A stretch of 64,000 bases of DNA, from assembly GCF_003265705.1 (NCBI RefSeq), contig NW_020313044.1, positions 2,065,223 to 2,129,222 on the forward strand, in the 5' to 3' direction. The position numbers and the translations under genes were made by a program. Below the pieces are notes generated by a model. That model saw nothing but the letters and a program-made list of their open reading frames with translations, was not told the DNA's origin and did no database searches. Of this stretch, positions 22,643-34,884 are shown piece by piece (within the stretch, counting starts at the first letter, position 1; each line of letters starts with the position of its first letter). This DNA comes from Callorhinus ursinus. Taxonomy: Eukaryota; Chordata; Mammalia; Carnivora; Otariidae.

Positions 22643-25600
22643 CTGCCATCCGCACGTCCCGGCACCAGGGGTGGGGTTGGGGGACAGAAGACACAGAGCG
22701 GTCAGGGCTGCCATTCAGATAGGAAGGCAATGTGGCTGACCCATCTTCCTCCATCCTTCTGGGCCTCAAAGGCCTAGGGAGGGAGACAGCCAGCTGGGTT
22801 CACGACTTCACACGGCCTCCCCCACCCATCCATCCAGAGGTTCATTTGCCTCTCCATCCATCCGTTCATCAAAAACAACTGCAATATGCCAGAGAAACCA
22901 AGATGGAGACACGATCCCTGCCCTCAGGGAGCTCAGGGTCTAGCAGGAGAATACTAATTAACTGAGTAATTCCTAAGTAGCACAAAAACTTTAGTTCAGC
23001 AGTGCACTGTGGGGGCCAACAGTCTGGGTTCAAATTCCTGCTCCACCACTGATAGCCGGACGGCCTTGGGCTGGCACGGTGTCATCTCCTGTGTGACATG
23101 ACCCCTTCAGGGCCACACACAGCCAGTGCCCAGCACACAGCACCCCCGGCAGCGGGAGCTCGGATATCAAGTTAGAGTCACACCGTCTGTACCTCAAAGC
23201 ACATTGGCCTCACCTCTGCTGGATCCACCCTCTCAGAGGAGTGAGGGCCCAGTGCAGAGAGCAGGATGGCACTTCCCTGAGTTTGGAGGGCTGCGTGGGA
23301 GTTGTCCAAGTGGACAAGGGTGGAGGGTCCGCACACAGGGGGGTCGCAACAACAGGCTGAGGACCACCTCCCGTGTGAAGAATGTCAGGCTGTTCTGGTC
23401 CGTGGGGCGTGAGGGTCCAGCTAGGCCCAGAGCACACAGAGCCCTGGCTGTGTGTGGCCTTCATGCCAAGGGCCTGGGGAGTTGAGACAAGTTTGGGCAG
23501 AAAGTCACAAGCTTGGCCGGTGGCTGTCAAGTACAGAAACCCAGCCCCATCAGCACAATATGGTGGGAGCCATGGCTGCCAGGCTGCCAGAGGCAGACAT
23601 GCCTGAAACCTGATGAGTGACCAGCTTCTTTCAAATGTCGGGGGAAGGCTGCGCAGAGGTGGAGGGTGAGCAGGGGTGGGGATGTGCTTTGCTGGCTGTA
23701 CTAAATGTATCTGCAAGGAGAAAGAGGAATCTCTGCCCTTACTCCAGGTAAGAATGAGGCTGCCGAGGACAGGGAAGACAAGAGGAAAGCCCAGGCGAAG
23801 AGCAGGGGCCACAGAGCACCACCTGATGGCCTTGGGGTCTGTTGGGGCTGGTGGAGGAAGCAGGGACAGGCAGGGATCAGCATCCTGGCACAGAAAAGGA
23901 TGAGAGGGCTCTGACAGTCCTTTCCTAAGCTACCCCGCGCGCCCCAGCGGCACCTCCGGAACATCCAAGTCCCCACTGCCCTCGGCCTCTACCCCACGTC
24001 CACTGCTCCTTACTGCACCAGTCAGCCCCCTGCCTCCCGCTCCTGACCTGCCTCCTCCAGGCGGCTGACGGCAGACCGCTGTCCAGCCCCACACCCTGCA
24101 CAACTGGGCATTTCTGATGTTCGTCACCAATCCCCTCCCAAGGACTTCAAGGCCCTGCAGGGTCCACCCCGACCTGTGCTTGGCCTCGTCCCCACACACA
24201 CCCTCACCCGTGCACCTGTCACACGAACTGTCCCCCAGAGCCTTTAGGGTGCAGCTTGGAAGCGCACTCCCACCTAACTCCAACTCCACAGTTAACTCAC
24301 CCCTCAGATCTCACTGCCTCCCCTGATTTGCCAGAACAGGTCAGAGTCTCCCAACTGTGAGCCTCTGCAGCCCACATGCTCCAGGAACTACTGTGATGAA
24401 AGTCTGCCCCAAAGCACCAGGAGGGCAGGGACGGTGGATCTAGACCAGCACCGGGCAGGACAGACATCCAGTCAACACTCGTGGAAGGAACCAGTGGGGG
24501 GGGGTCACCCGTGTCCCTTCAGCTCCATGGAGGCAGGAATGGATGTGGACTCATGACCGGAGGCCAGCATCTCATCTCTGTAGAAGCACCAATCTGAGAG
24601 GTGGGTCCACTCTCCATGGGAACTCTGCAATGCAGCTGCTACTTTCCCACAACACCCTCAAGGTGTAGGGCACCTCCAAGGGCAACCTGGCACGCCTCCA
24701 CCTCATGCAGCTCTGGACCCAGCCCCGGGCTCTTTCTGAGGAAGGACAAGAACAGAGAAGCTCCAGCTGCCTCAAGCACAGTTTGGCTGACACCTGTCCT
24801 AAGCTTACTGGCTGGCTGAAACTCCTCCACCATACTCCCTGCCTGCAGAAGGACAGTTATCTCTGTACTCTCTGCAGAGAGACACCAGTGTTTACAGCAC
24901 CCCGAGTTTCAAGGTGAGCTCCGGGGGCCAGCTGACTCAGGTAACTCTCCGGTGATACGCCAATGCCGTGGCACCTGCCACACCAGGACTGGGGGCAGCA
25001 AAGAGACACTGAATTCACCAGAGGAGAGGTCAGTTTCTCCTGGGAAACGCCAAGCCGACATGCAGGTCCTGCTCCAGGCTTGCTGGCCTGTTGCCAGGAA
25101 GTCAACTGTGCACAGGCCTTATTAACTGGATGTGAGCTCCACATGGCTGCCTGCTGTTCTGGGTTTCTGCAGCTTGGAGAGAGAGAAAGAGGGAAAGAGA
25201 GAGAGGGGAAGAAGAGAGAGGAGGGGGGAGCGCGAGAGGCGGAGAAAGAGGCAAAGAGAATGGAAGAGAAGGCAGGCCCGGAGAGTCAGCGCACACACAA
25301 CAGCAACTAACAGACGGAGAAGCAGCTCTAGACAACTCTGACCCTCAGGCTGAGGCAGGGGCAGGCGGGCGGGCCCGGGCCTCTCAGCCTCCGACACTCA
25401 GTGGTGGTTCGGGCGGCTGCCCAGCCCTGCTCCCCGAATCCGCAGTCAGCTGTTCTAGGGCGAGTGTGGCCAGAGAGGCAGCTGACAAAGCTCTGCTAAC
25501 GCTCTCTGAAGCTGCTGCATTCAGAATCCAGACCTGGCTGGCTGCACTCTCTTCTTAATTAAGACACCTTTCAGGCTCACAAAGACCAAAGTGGGTTGGA

Positions 25601-26976
25601 CTCTCCTGCCAGGTGGCAACAACAGGGTTCCCCGGGCCCCTGGAGGGCGGCCATTCTGAGCCCTTGCCCAGGGCCAAAGCTCCCAGAGGAGGCACCTCCA
25701 TGTTTCTAGGCTCTAAAGATCTAAGATCTAAATCTCAAAATCTAAACCTAAAAATCTAAAGATCACGTTTCTAGAATCTAAAGATTCAGCATCATTCCAG
25801 CCTCTGGCTAATTGGTGTTCCGGCTGCTTCGGGGGCTCCCAGACACAGCTGCTCCGTCCCAGCTGCTCCCCATCACCCCACCCTAGGCTTTAGCCAAATG
25901 ACCTGTCATTCTATGAAGGGCCAATCCTGGCCATTTCTGGCCCTCCATCACGCTGGCACATTCTGCCCTGCGCCCCGCCCCCACCCCCCCGCCAGCGCCC
26001 CTGCCCCTTCCCGTCCTCACCAGCCCTCAGGTTTCAGTTTAGCCGTCACTTCCCATGGGACACCCTCCCTGAGGCCTCAGAAACTCCGGGTTTGGGGCCC
26101 CAGGGAGGGGCTCCCACAGCCTCCCTGTCCGCCCAGCACAGTCTGACACGTTTTCTTGGGAGCACCGTTAGGAGGATGGAAGGCGGGCTGGAAGAGACGT
26201 GGGAGGAGGCCAGGGTCAAAAGGCCAGAAGCAAAACAAAGCAACGTGACGTGAAGGCACCACAGGTCTGGGCACTCACCTTTTCAGTGACCAGGTCATAA
26301 AGCAGAGTGACCACACGCACAGCCAGCACCTCTGTGCCCTTCGCCTGCACCAGGCTCCTCAGGACCTGCAGCCCCCCCAGTTTCAGGAACTGCTGCTGGG
26401 CGTAGGGGAAGTGTCGCAGAAGGGAGCACAGTGCAAACAGGACCTGCAGAGGGTCGGAGCCACATGGAGCTGGCCCTGCTCCGGGGCCCAGCAAAGGCAG
26501 CCAGAGGTACCCCACAACCCCAGCCCATGCTCCATTCTTCCCGGCCCCACCCGCCCCCGCTCAGGTCCAACTCCACCCCAGAACACAGGTCCGTGAGAGC
26601 CAGAAGAGGGGTCAGACACCTCCAACACTGCCCCCTGGGCAGAGTCCCACCACAGGAACCCAGAGGGTGGTACGCCAGACTATTACGGGAGCTGAACGTA
26701 GGCTTCCAGATGCCTCGGCAAGTGGCCATGCTGCGTGAGGTGAGTGGGACCTCTTCCCCTATGCCAGCCAGTGGATGGATGACCACTCAGGTCCCCAAGG
26801 GTGACAGGGACAGCCTGAAAAGGGACCCTTGCCACAGATGAACTAGGAGCTGGACAGGAGGAAGGGAGCAGATACACACCTTCTTCTTTGCAGGGAGAGG
26901 CTGCTCTGTAGCCAGGATGACCAGCAGCTTCTGTAGGGCTCCCCCTTCAATGGCCTCTACTTGGACCTTTGGGTTG
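22286..26976 (-). CDS. SIL1: SIL1 nucleotide exchange factor, last three coding exons
   Basis: SIL1 (BAP) is an ER-lumenal nucleotide-exchange factor that releases ADP from the Hsp70 chaperone BiP/HSPA5. Human loss-of-function alleles cause Marinesco-Sjogren syndrome. Three minus-strand exons of 97, 165 and 357 nt (with stop) join in frame into 205 full codons, equivalent to residues 257-461 of the 461-residue protein. They form the C-terminal armadillo-like repeats that grip BiP. Recognised segments are [40 protein letters not shown] and the C-terminus SLLKELR; KELR is a putative ER-retrieval tetrapeptide. Borders are canonical, with no disabling change. Upstream exons were not found up to 64000, so the preceding intron exceeds 37 kb or continues beyond the window. 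Confidence 0.97.
25176..25272. repeat. GA-rich purine tract
   Basis: About 97 nt of almost pure A/G on the + strand, with GAGAGAGAAAGAGGGAAAGA at its start. Imperfect rather than a clean microsatellite. Confidence 0.85.
25711..25789. repeat. Degenerate ATCTAAA tandem repeat
   Basis: Repeated units such as CTCTAAAGATCTAAGATCTA and AAAATCTAAAGATC across about 80 nt. Confidence 0.8.
26279..26443 (-). CDS. SIL1: SIL1 penultimate exon
   Basis: 165 nt, 55 codons, phase 0 at both ends. It encodes [16 protein letters not shown] through [12 protein letters not shown], one armadillo-like helical repeat. The donor is GTGAGT and the acceptor CTCTGCAG on the minus strand. Confidence 0.97.
26444..26879 (-). 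other. SIL1: SIL1 short intron
   Basis: 436 nt between the third-last and penultimate exons. No repeat recognised. Confidence 0.9.
26880..26976 (-). CDS. SIL1: SIL1 third-last exon
   Basis: 97 nt: one base completing a serine codon from the missing upstream exon, then 32 codons from [12 protein letters not shown] to [11 protein letters not shown]. The acceptor is TTCCAG and the donor GTGTGT. It encodes part of the BiP-binding armadillo core. Confidence 0.96.
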
Positions 26977-29900
26977 CTGGAAGGAAAGCACAGGACAGCA
27001 ATGACCCTGCCCCTCCTCACCACACTGGGGGCACGCCACTGCGCTCAGTCCAGGCATCCGGCGGGGTAGGGGGATGAGAATGTCCCAGTCACTCCCTGGG
27101 GAAAATTAAGGTGCTCAAGGGAGGGTTCCCACTTGGGACAAGCTCGAACTTAGCTGGGCGAACAGGTGAAGGGCTATACGTCCACCTGGGTACAAAGGCC
27201 CATGGCCAAAATGACAGGGCCAACAGCTCTCACACTGTCCTACCCCCCAGGAGCCAATGGGCTGGAGTGATCGGGGAAGAGAAATCATCTCCACCCTTTT
27301 AAGATCTCTTGATGCTGAAGGTGCTACTCAGTGTCCCTCCCACGAAAGCCTTCCTTCACACTCCCCAGGCCTACATTGGGTCTTCCTCCTTCCGTCACCC
27401 CAGGCAATCACACACTGGGGGGCAATTACTAAAAGGTCTGTTCTCTGAGCATGAGCTCCTCCAGGCCACGTGCTGGGACGCACTCCTTTTTCCTCACCTG
27501 GGGGAGCACACAGACAACATGTGGTCAGTGCTTGTGGGAAAAAGACAGCAAGAACAAAAGAGATCCAGGCAGCCTCTTAACCTGAGCAGATCTTAAAACA
27601 GGAGCAACCCAGGTGCCTCCCCATTGTGAGAGTAGCCGCTGTGATTGCGCCCGTGTTCTCAGCATGTTCTCAGCGCTCAGCACACAGCCTCTGCCCTGCG
27701 GCCCGGGAAAAGCGGGCCAGAATCAATCAACACACAGCGCACAACCAGGACTGTACCAACCAACACACAGCAACCCCGTAACACTCAAAACCTAGAACTG
27801 CCTCTCCAACTCCTCTCCCCATTCTGGGCTGGAGAAAGAGAGAGGAGGTTCAAACATTCAGGCACAACTCTCCTGGACGGAAGCATAGGGGCCTGGCTGG
27901 TGAGACCTCCACAGCGCAGGGTGCCAGGCGTGAGACATGTCTGAACCTCTTGCTTTCCAAGATCAAATTATGATCAATTAGGGAGGAAGTGACAAGCACA
28001 GGGACCTGTTAGGCCTTCAAGGGAGGTCAAGGCTCCCTCGCCAGACACTTAAGAGGCAGGCCTCAGAGAAGAAAAGCCCGAGGCCAGAAGGAAAGGGAGG
28101 GGCCGGACCAGGGGTCACAGAGTGGCTCTCACACTCACCCAGACAGCCCACAAAGGGCACCGAGTCTCTTCGTGGCTCTGGCTGCTTCACCTTAGCAAGG
28201 CCACAAGCTCCCTGGGGACCCAAAGAGCACCTGTTCCTCCTAACCCCCAACCTCAGCAAGGGGCCCTCACGGCATCGTGGAGAGTGAGGCAGGGCCTGAG
28301 ACCCAGAGGAAGTGGGAGGCGGGGAACAAGAGAGTTCACACTGCACTTACAGGAGAGGGCCTGCCACACAGCAGGTGCTCCGGCCAAGCTGGCCCGGATG
28401 GCGTGGTGATGGGGCCCGATCCTGCCAGGCACCAGCTTCAAGTTTCAAAGAAGACCCAGCACGCTGAGCCAGTTTTCCTGCTCTAAATGGGGGGGGTACG
28501 TGGGTCCCTCTGCATCCTCTCAGCTAGAAAGGACGTGCAGGGTGGGTGCTAGCCTGTCCCACCGCAGCTCCACTGGTGTGTCTCAGGGGCAGCCTGGCGA
28601 TGGGCCAGGGTCTCTGGGGAAGGGAAGCTGACAGCTCCTCTCCAGACAGGCAGGTGGGCACCGATGCAGGGGGGCCGGGGAGCTGAGCCTCTCCCCTGCC
28701 CCCTGCTTCCCCCACTTGAGAAAGGCAGCTGCTTCATCAAAGCGTGAGCTAATCAGGACTGTCTCTGCCATCATGTGCCTGAGGAACACTCACCCGCAAC
28801 AGGCAGGGTCTTTTCTAGGAAAAGAGGACCATGCTGAGAAATTCACACAAACGTCAAAAGCTGCCTCCCAAGGAAGGAGGGCTGCGAGACCTAACATCAC
28901 ATCAGCCTCACAGGGAGCACCATGTGTCATAGGCCCACACAGTGGCAGGGACAAAGTCCTCCAAAGAAAGCACATGGAACTTTGTGCTTGTCCATGGATC
29001 TGCTGAGAACAAGACCTAGAGATGAGATCATCACCCGGCCAACCCCAGAAGACAAGGGCTGTCCTAGGAGATCCACTTGAGCAGGCTGGGTACAGGGACC
29101 CATCAGGGCACCACCCAGAGGAGCAGCCCTGTCACGAATAGGAGGCAGTGTTGGGAGAGAGGGGAACTGTGCTCACCCACATCTTACTTGTTAGGAGGGG
29201 AGAGAAGGCTCAAACCCCTAAAGGAACCAAAGCACCGACAAGAAACAAAGTACCAGGGCCTAAAGGGGAGGGCACATACTGTGTAGGCAAATCCTCAGGA
29301 TCCTCCAAAGAGGGAGTAAACTGACTGGGAGGAAAGGAAAGACGCCAAAAGCCAGGAAGAGATATGGCTTCCTGGGTACTTCTTGTCCCCGGGACCCTGA
29401 CATAAGTGACAGAGGGCCATACAGCAGTCTGTCCTAGGAAAGCTGTAGAGATGGGCCGCTGCTAGGCAGCTGCTCAGGGAAGCCCCACATGCAGGATGGG
29501 TCTTCGGGGAAGCTCAGCCAGCCAGGATCCACGCAGAGGAGAGAGATCACACCACCAGATTTTACTTAGAAGTTACAGAGGGAATGAACAATATGGAACA
29601 TTAGGCCAGACCGAGTGGCTCTGAACCTAAGGCCGGTGGGGGTTCTGAGAAAAAAACAGGAAGGTCTGGGCTGGAAGAGCCAGGAGGGCTGCACTGGAAA
29701 AGGGACACTGCAGGAGGCGGAAGAAGACACTTGTGCACAGGAGGAGGGGCAGGTACTCAGGGAAGAGCACGAGTGTGTGTGGAGAGGCAAGACCACTGAA
29801 CACACAGCTCCCCAGGAAAGTCATGGAAATGGGGCCAAGAGGCACAGCTGACAAGTAGGTGCAGGTCAGGAGGCCAGGCTGCTGATAGTGCCAAAGAGGT

Positions 29901-30690
29901 CTGCTGGCTGGGACCTAGGAAGGATGATGCAGGGCCCAGAGCCTGCCCAGCAAGCAGAACCTGCCCCTGCTGCTCCTTCCTCAGCAAATACCAAACCCAA
30001 AGTAAAATGAAGAGTTGGTGACAAGCTCCTTCAAGCCACACAGAAGCCAGAGAGGGCCCAGGAGCAGGACAGTGGCCCTGGGGACAGGAGAGGAGATGGT
30101 GGAACACTCTGAACCAGGCACAACTTACTACTCCCAGGTCAGGTCGTCTGTGGCTGTGGGGTGTGAGCCTGTATCTGCCCGGCATCCCCTGTCCCACCTC
30201 TCAGTACTGACACTCTTGCCTCCCTTCCTTTGAGACACTGTTCCCTCTCCCACTCCTTATGACCCTGATGGGGTGGGTCCCAACTCCCAAAGCCACAGAG
30301 AAGGGCTTGTGGATTGGGTGCTGATCCACCATGGGTCACCCAGGACTGGGCAACCAGAACCCTGAGTCTACAATGGAGTCAGGACAAAAAGCAGCTCTTT
30401 TCTCCATAAGATAGGCTGCTATGAGCCAGGAGCACCTACAGTCACGGACAGTGGCTGGGTCCCTCCCCGTCCCCAAAGAGAGAAGCTCATTAAGGTAGGA
30501 CAGAATAGAACTCACACAGAAAGAAACCAGAGGGAAAAAGTGAAGGCCCAGTACTTTGTTACTTGCTGAAATCACTTTCATCAGGCAATAAATCGACTTT
30601 TCCACCTGCAGCAGAGTCCTGAAGAACCTGGGTGAGGAGAGCAGGCCCATCGGCTAAACACGGGCCTGTGGCCAAGCGTGGCCTTAGCAG
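26977..30690 (-). other. SIL1: SIL1 large intron, first segment
   Basis: GC-rich, no gene or clear repeat recognised except weak L2-like phrases near 27330-27500. Confidence 0.7.
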
Positions 30691-30704
30691 CCCTGGGCCT
30701 TTTC
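30691..30704. repeat. Target-site duplication, left copy (ATP5MF retrocopy)
   Basis: CCCTGGGCCTTTTC, identical to 31124-31137. On the minus (insertion sense) strand it begins GAAAAGG, an A-rich start typical of LINE-1 endonuclease sites. The edge next to the T-rich tail is ambiguous by a few bases. Confidence 0.9.
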
Positions 30705-31123
30705 TTTTCTTTTCTTTTTTTTTTTTTTACCAGTCATCTTTTATTGGATGTTAGTTCTGAATTAGAATATGAAAGGATTCAAGGGTGCCAGGCAAAGGTC
30801 ATGGTCGGGAACGCCGAAAGTGCCTCCACACCGGGCCCTCTTCAGCGGTACTTGCGGAGCCGCTCGTGTTTGAGTTCCTTGTAACAACCACAGTGGTTGA
30901 AAAGCACATAAGCTGCCAGCACCATAGAAATCCCAGCCACGCCCCCTTTCTTCACATTGACATACTTGTTGTAATACCGGTAGTAACCTCTTTGAAATGC
31001 TCCAGCAATGCCCTTAGGGGTGAAATCCCGCATCAGTATCCAGCTGGGCAGCTCTCCTAGTTTCACACCCATGAGCTGCTTCTCCTTCACTGGTACGACT
31101 GACGCCATCTTGGAGGCCCGGGT
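30705..31123 (-). pseudogene. ATP5MF: Processed retrocopy of ATP5MF (ATP synthase subunit f), frame intact
   Basis: An intronless copy of the ATP5MF mRNA, inserted in the SIL1 intron on the SIL1 sense strand. On the minus strand it has about 15 nt of 5' UTR, an 88-codon open frame, 113 nt of 3' UTR with AATAAA (30740-30745), and an A-rich tail (30705-30728). It is bounded by the same 14-bp sequence on both sides, the hallmark of LINE-1-driven retroposition. The copy matches the shorter parental isoform, whose N-terminus is MASVVPVK. The parental gene is multi-exonic and maps elsewhere in mammals. Whether it is transcribed is not visible; no promoter is evident, so pseudogene is the conservative label. 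Confidence 0.93.
30842..31108 (-). CDS. Intact 88-codon frame of the ATP5MF retrocopy
   Basis: The frame runs from MASVVPVKEKQ to HERLRKYR without a stop or frameshift. The parent protein is subunit f of the membrane Fo sector of mitochondrial ATP synthase, with a single transmembrane helix; here that helix would be about residues 56-72 (GISMVLAAYVLF). The core LGELPSWILMRDF and FQRGYYRYYNKY are retained. Changes from the human protein I remember include D/E, K/Q and E/G near the N-terminus and several in the NHCGCYKE segment after the helix, where the parent has SYSFSYKH-like residues. Replacements cluster there rather than in the core. Some may be lineage differences in the parent. Coding function is unproven. 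Confidence 0.7.
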   Translation of the reverse strand: MASVVPVKEKQLMGVKLGELPSWILMRDFTPKGIAGAFQRGYYRYYNKYVNVKKGGVAGISMVLAAYVLFNHCGCYKELKHERLRKYR

Positions 31124-31137
31124 CCCTGGGCCTTTTC
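31124..31137. repeat. Target-site duplication, right copy (ATP5MF retrocopy)
   Basis: Exact 14-bp match to 30691-30704, lying just upstream of the retrocopy's short 5' UTR. Confidence 0.9.
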
Positions 31138-33724
31138 ACCTGACCAACTTAAAGGAAGGTAAGGTGCCCACGTAACTCTGCGCCCTATGCCAGACTTCAG
31201 GGGCTCCCTATACACTTCAGGCGTTCTGTATAATACCCTCTGACAACCGTCTTTCAGTTCTGCCCAGCCGAGGGGCTAAGGAACACAGCAGAGGGAAGGT
31301 GGGGAAACTGAGGAAGGGAGAGCTTGTGTTTCCAAATGACACTCAGTCCAGCCAGGCAGGGACAGGTGCTCTGGGCGTTCGAGCAATCCGCTGTGGAGGG
31401 GCAGGTACCAACATGCTCTCAGAACCTCTCCCTCCCCCAGCAGCTTAGCCTTGGGCTCTGAATGTTCATTACTCTGTGCTTTGGGGGATGAAATGCCCCA
31501 AACGGCCGAGTGAGGTTAGGGGATGTACAAGGGCCAGGGCCTGCAGAACCCTTGGGAGGAAGCCTGTGACCAAGGGCTGACGACCTTGAGCAAGTCCTTT
31601 CATTTCTATCGCCTCACCTATGAGGCAGAGCTAAAAATATCTTGTGTTAAAGATATAACAGCTAAGGAACAAAGGCCAAAATGCAGCCAACTGCAATGTG
31701 ATGGAAACATTACAATTAGGGTGCGTTTGCTACAAAGAGCCCAGACCACATCCTCCAGAACACAGATGTCCCAGGCACAGACATGCAGGCCTCATCTGCC
31801 TCCCTGCCTACAAACCCATGTAGGGGGAGGGGTGGAAAGGTGGTTCTTGCTGGCTGGAAGGTGGGGAGCCTGACCGTTGGGGATTTGAGCGTGTTAAAGG
31901 GCAGGGGCCTGGCTTGCCTCTCAGCGACCTCCGTGACGCTGGTGTGCTCCAAGTCAACAGAAGGATATTAAGGACGTGGCTCGTCTCCGATGAGATAAAT
32001 GAGACTAAACCTCGTTCAGGGCTAAGCTGGCTGGGCTGAGTAAATACCATTAGCACTTGGATTACTGGGATGTTCACAATCGGCAGGCAAGTCAGCTGTC
32101 TGTGTGCAGAGGGATGGCAGCAGCTGCTACTTTGTAAATCTTGGGTGAGGCTGGGGGGTAGGTCACAGAAATGGAAATGATTACATTTGCAGAAACCAAA
32201 CGGTTTGGGTCAGGGTGACCAATGTAGGTGATCTGCCAAGGGTCAGAGATCACATTTCAGCTAAGCAAAGCTGAGCAAGTGTTGGGGGGCAGTCTGGGGG
32301 GAGGTGGTTCAGCTGATCCCAGGGTGTACAGCCAAGCCCAGCCATGGGCCCCATGAGAGTGCCGCCCACGAGATGCCCTTCTCCCTCTCCGGCACTCAGG
32401 ACAGGCTGCATAATTTTCAGGGCCAGTGCAAAATGGAAATGTGGTACCCATGTTCAAAAACTATTAGAAACTTCAGGATGGAAAGGGCAGAGCATTACAC
32501 CAAGCACAGGCCCATCTCAGGCCGGGGTCTCAGGCTACTATACGGTCCCACGGCCACAAAGCAGGTGCTGCTGGCAACAGGGCCTGTGTGCACAGTAACA
32601 GGAAGCACACAGAGATCCCGTTTGGGGCGAAGTAGACTGAAAAGGGAGTTTGAGTAACTAGAAAAGGACAAAAACTGGAAAAGGCAGAGACTTCTGGAAT
32701 GGAAAGTAAGGGGTAGGTTGACTGGGGCTGAGTAAACACCAAGGTGAAACCCCCAAAGCAAAGCCTGTGTCATCTGGAGTCCCACTCCCAACGCAGACTC
32801 TAGGCTTGTCCACGCATGAGGGTATGTGCTCTCTCCGGAGTCCTCACTATATTTCTAAGTAGGATAATGATTCTTTTTTTTTTTTCATTCTCTTAGTAAC
32901 AGAGGGAAAAAAACTGCCATTGTTATGAAATACTCCCTGAGAGGAATCTACACAGTGTGGAAAGGGGGCAAATCTCAGGGGAGGACGTGGTTAGGCTTAA
33001 TCATTTGCAATCCTTCCTGATGAAGTGGTACCTGCTCACCTTCTTGCCCAGAGAGAAGGATTCCTTCTCTGCTGGCCTCACCTTGTCTGTGCCCTAGCGT
33101 GTGGCCTTGATCATCTGTGGAACACAAAGATTTGCAGGATGTGTAATCTTGAAATAGGCAGTTCATTAGGGATCTATACTAGCCTGCCATCTAGGGATTC
33201 ATGGGGGTAAGCAATCAATTAGTCAATCAAGAGATGGACAACTACCAACCTGAATAAAAATAGAATAGGTTCACCAAAAGAATAAATACCACATACAACT
33301 CTTCCACATGGAAGTGAAGCCCCGAGAAGAACCAAAACATCCAGCCTGTAACATGAGGCTCATACCACAACTAGGATGATGGGAACCACAGTGGGCCACT
33401 TCAAAAGTTCCATCTGGACACGGAAAGGGTAGGAGTATCACTGGACCCATTCATAAACAGTTCACCACCAGAAGCCAGTCGTGTAAGCAAATGTGGGGCA
33501 CACACAATTCACCATAATGATACTGGTCACAAGAGCATCTCTAGGAGGCCCTCTTTGTGCACACAGGTGCACGCATGCACGTGCATACACACACAGATCA
33601 GATGCCCACCTCTGGAAAGAGAACTAGGGCCTCAGAGGGTGTAGCCCCAAAGAATCTTAACAGACATCTGCTAGCTCTCATACATAACTCTGCATCACAA
33701 TCACCAGGGACACTGTTTTGTTTT

Positions 33725-34740
33725 TCCCCTCAAATGATTTGAGACTGGGCACTTTAAAAATTACAGAAAATTACACAGAAAACTTACAAAAGAGTAAAAG
33801 AACTCCCATTAAGATTCACCAATTGTTAACAATTTACCACATCTGCTTTTTAATTCTCTCTCTATATATATTTAGACGTATTATTTTCTCTCCTGAAACA
33901 GTTGAGAGTAAGCTGCCTCTTTACCCCAAATGTATCAAGTGCGTCTCCTAAGAACCACAGTACAATTATCCAAATGAGGAAATTAACAATATATGATCTA
34001 CAGATATTCAGATTTTACCCACTGTCTCCAAAATACCCCTTTTATAAGAATAATTTTGGTCTGTGGTCCAATCCAGGACCCGGCACGATGAATTCAGCAG
34101 CATGTCTCAAGTCCCCTCGACCCCTGACACCCCCTCCTTAGTCTGTCTTTGTCTTTCACAACACTGACAGTTTTGAGGAATGCAGGCCAGTTGCAGAATA
34201 TTCCTCAGCCTGAGTCTAATGTTTTCCCATGGTTAGATTGAGGTTACGCATGTTGGCAGGAACACCATAAAAAGCAACGTTGTGTCTTTCTTGGTGCATC
34301 TTATCAGGAGGCACCTGATGTCAGGGAGGCCCACAATGGGCTGTGTTCACTTGGATTACTGGTCACAGTGGTGTCTGCTAGATTTCTCCATTATGAAGAT
34401 GCTATTTGTCCCTTTGAAATTAATACATACTCTGTGGGGAGACACACTCTGGGATATCAAGACAGCCTGTTCCTCATCAAACTTTCACCCACCAGGTGTT
34501 CATTGATCATTCTTCTTTAAAAATTATTATTACTGTGATGTTTGCCAAATGATGATATTCAAGCTCAATCACTGCTTCTACCTGTCTGTGTTGGCAGTCT
34601 ATGTGAAAGAAGAGGCTTTCCTATTTTTTCACTTACTCATTTCTATCAGTACGGATTCATGGATTCTTAATTAATCTATGGGTTATAATCCATTTCTATC
34701 ATTATTTATTTTGATGCTCAAATTATCCCTGATTTAACCA
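33725..34740. repeat. Ancient L1M-like LINE fragment
   Basis: Phrases such as CATGGATTCTTAATTAATCT, TGGGTTATAATCCATTTCTA and TCATTATTTATTTTGATGCT resemble an old L1 3' region; the upstream part fits the same repeat less clearly. Confidence 0.5.
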
Positions 34741-34884
34741 TCAAAGCCTTTTCATACTAGCTTCTGTATCTTTTCTACTTATTTCCACTGTTCTCTAAGC
34801 ACTTCCTTACTTTCTGGCCCAAGATGTTCTTGCAAAAGGTATTAGCTATACCAGCTGTAGAATCAGCCATTTCACCAAGGAGAA

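Larger units (their letters stand above)
22643..26278 (-). other. SIL1: SIL1 last intron
   Basis: 3636 nt. It holds a MIR-like fragment at about 23005-23100, a purine-rich tract (25176-25272), an ATCTAAA-type repeat (25711-25789) and an L2-like piece (about 25935-26090). The rest is unassigned GC-rich sequence. Confidence 0.8.

Noticed and set aside
22643..22714. Continuation of the SIL1 frame upstream of the last exon to a methionine
   Set aside because: This is intron read-through; the exon begins at MFAEEEAEL after an AG, as in the known protein.
22358..22777. Plus-strand frame over the last SIL1 exon
   Set aside because: Antisense shadow of SIL1 coding sequence.
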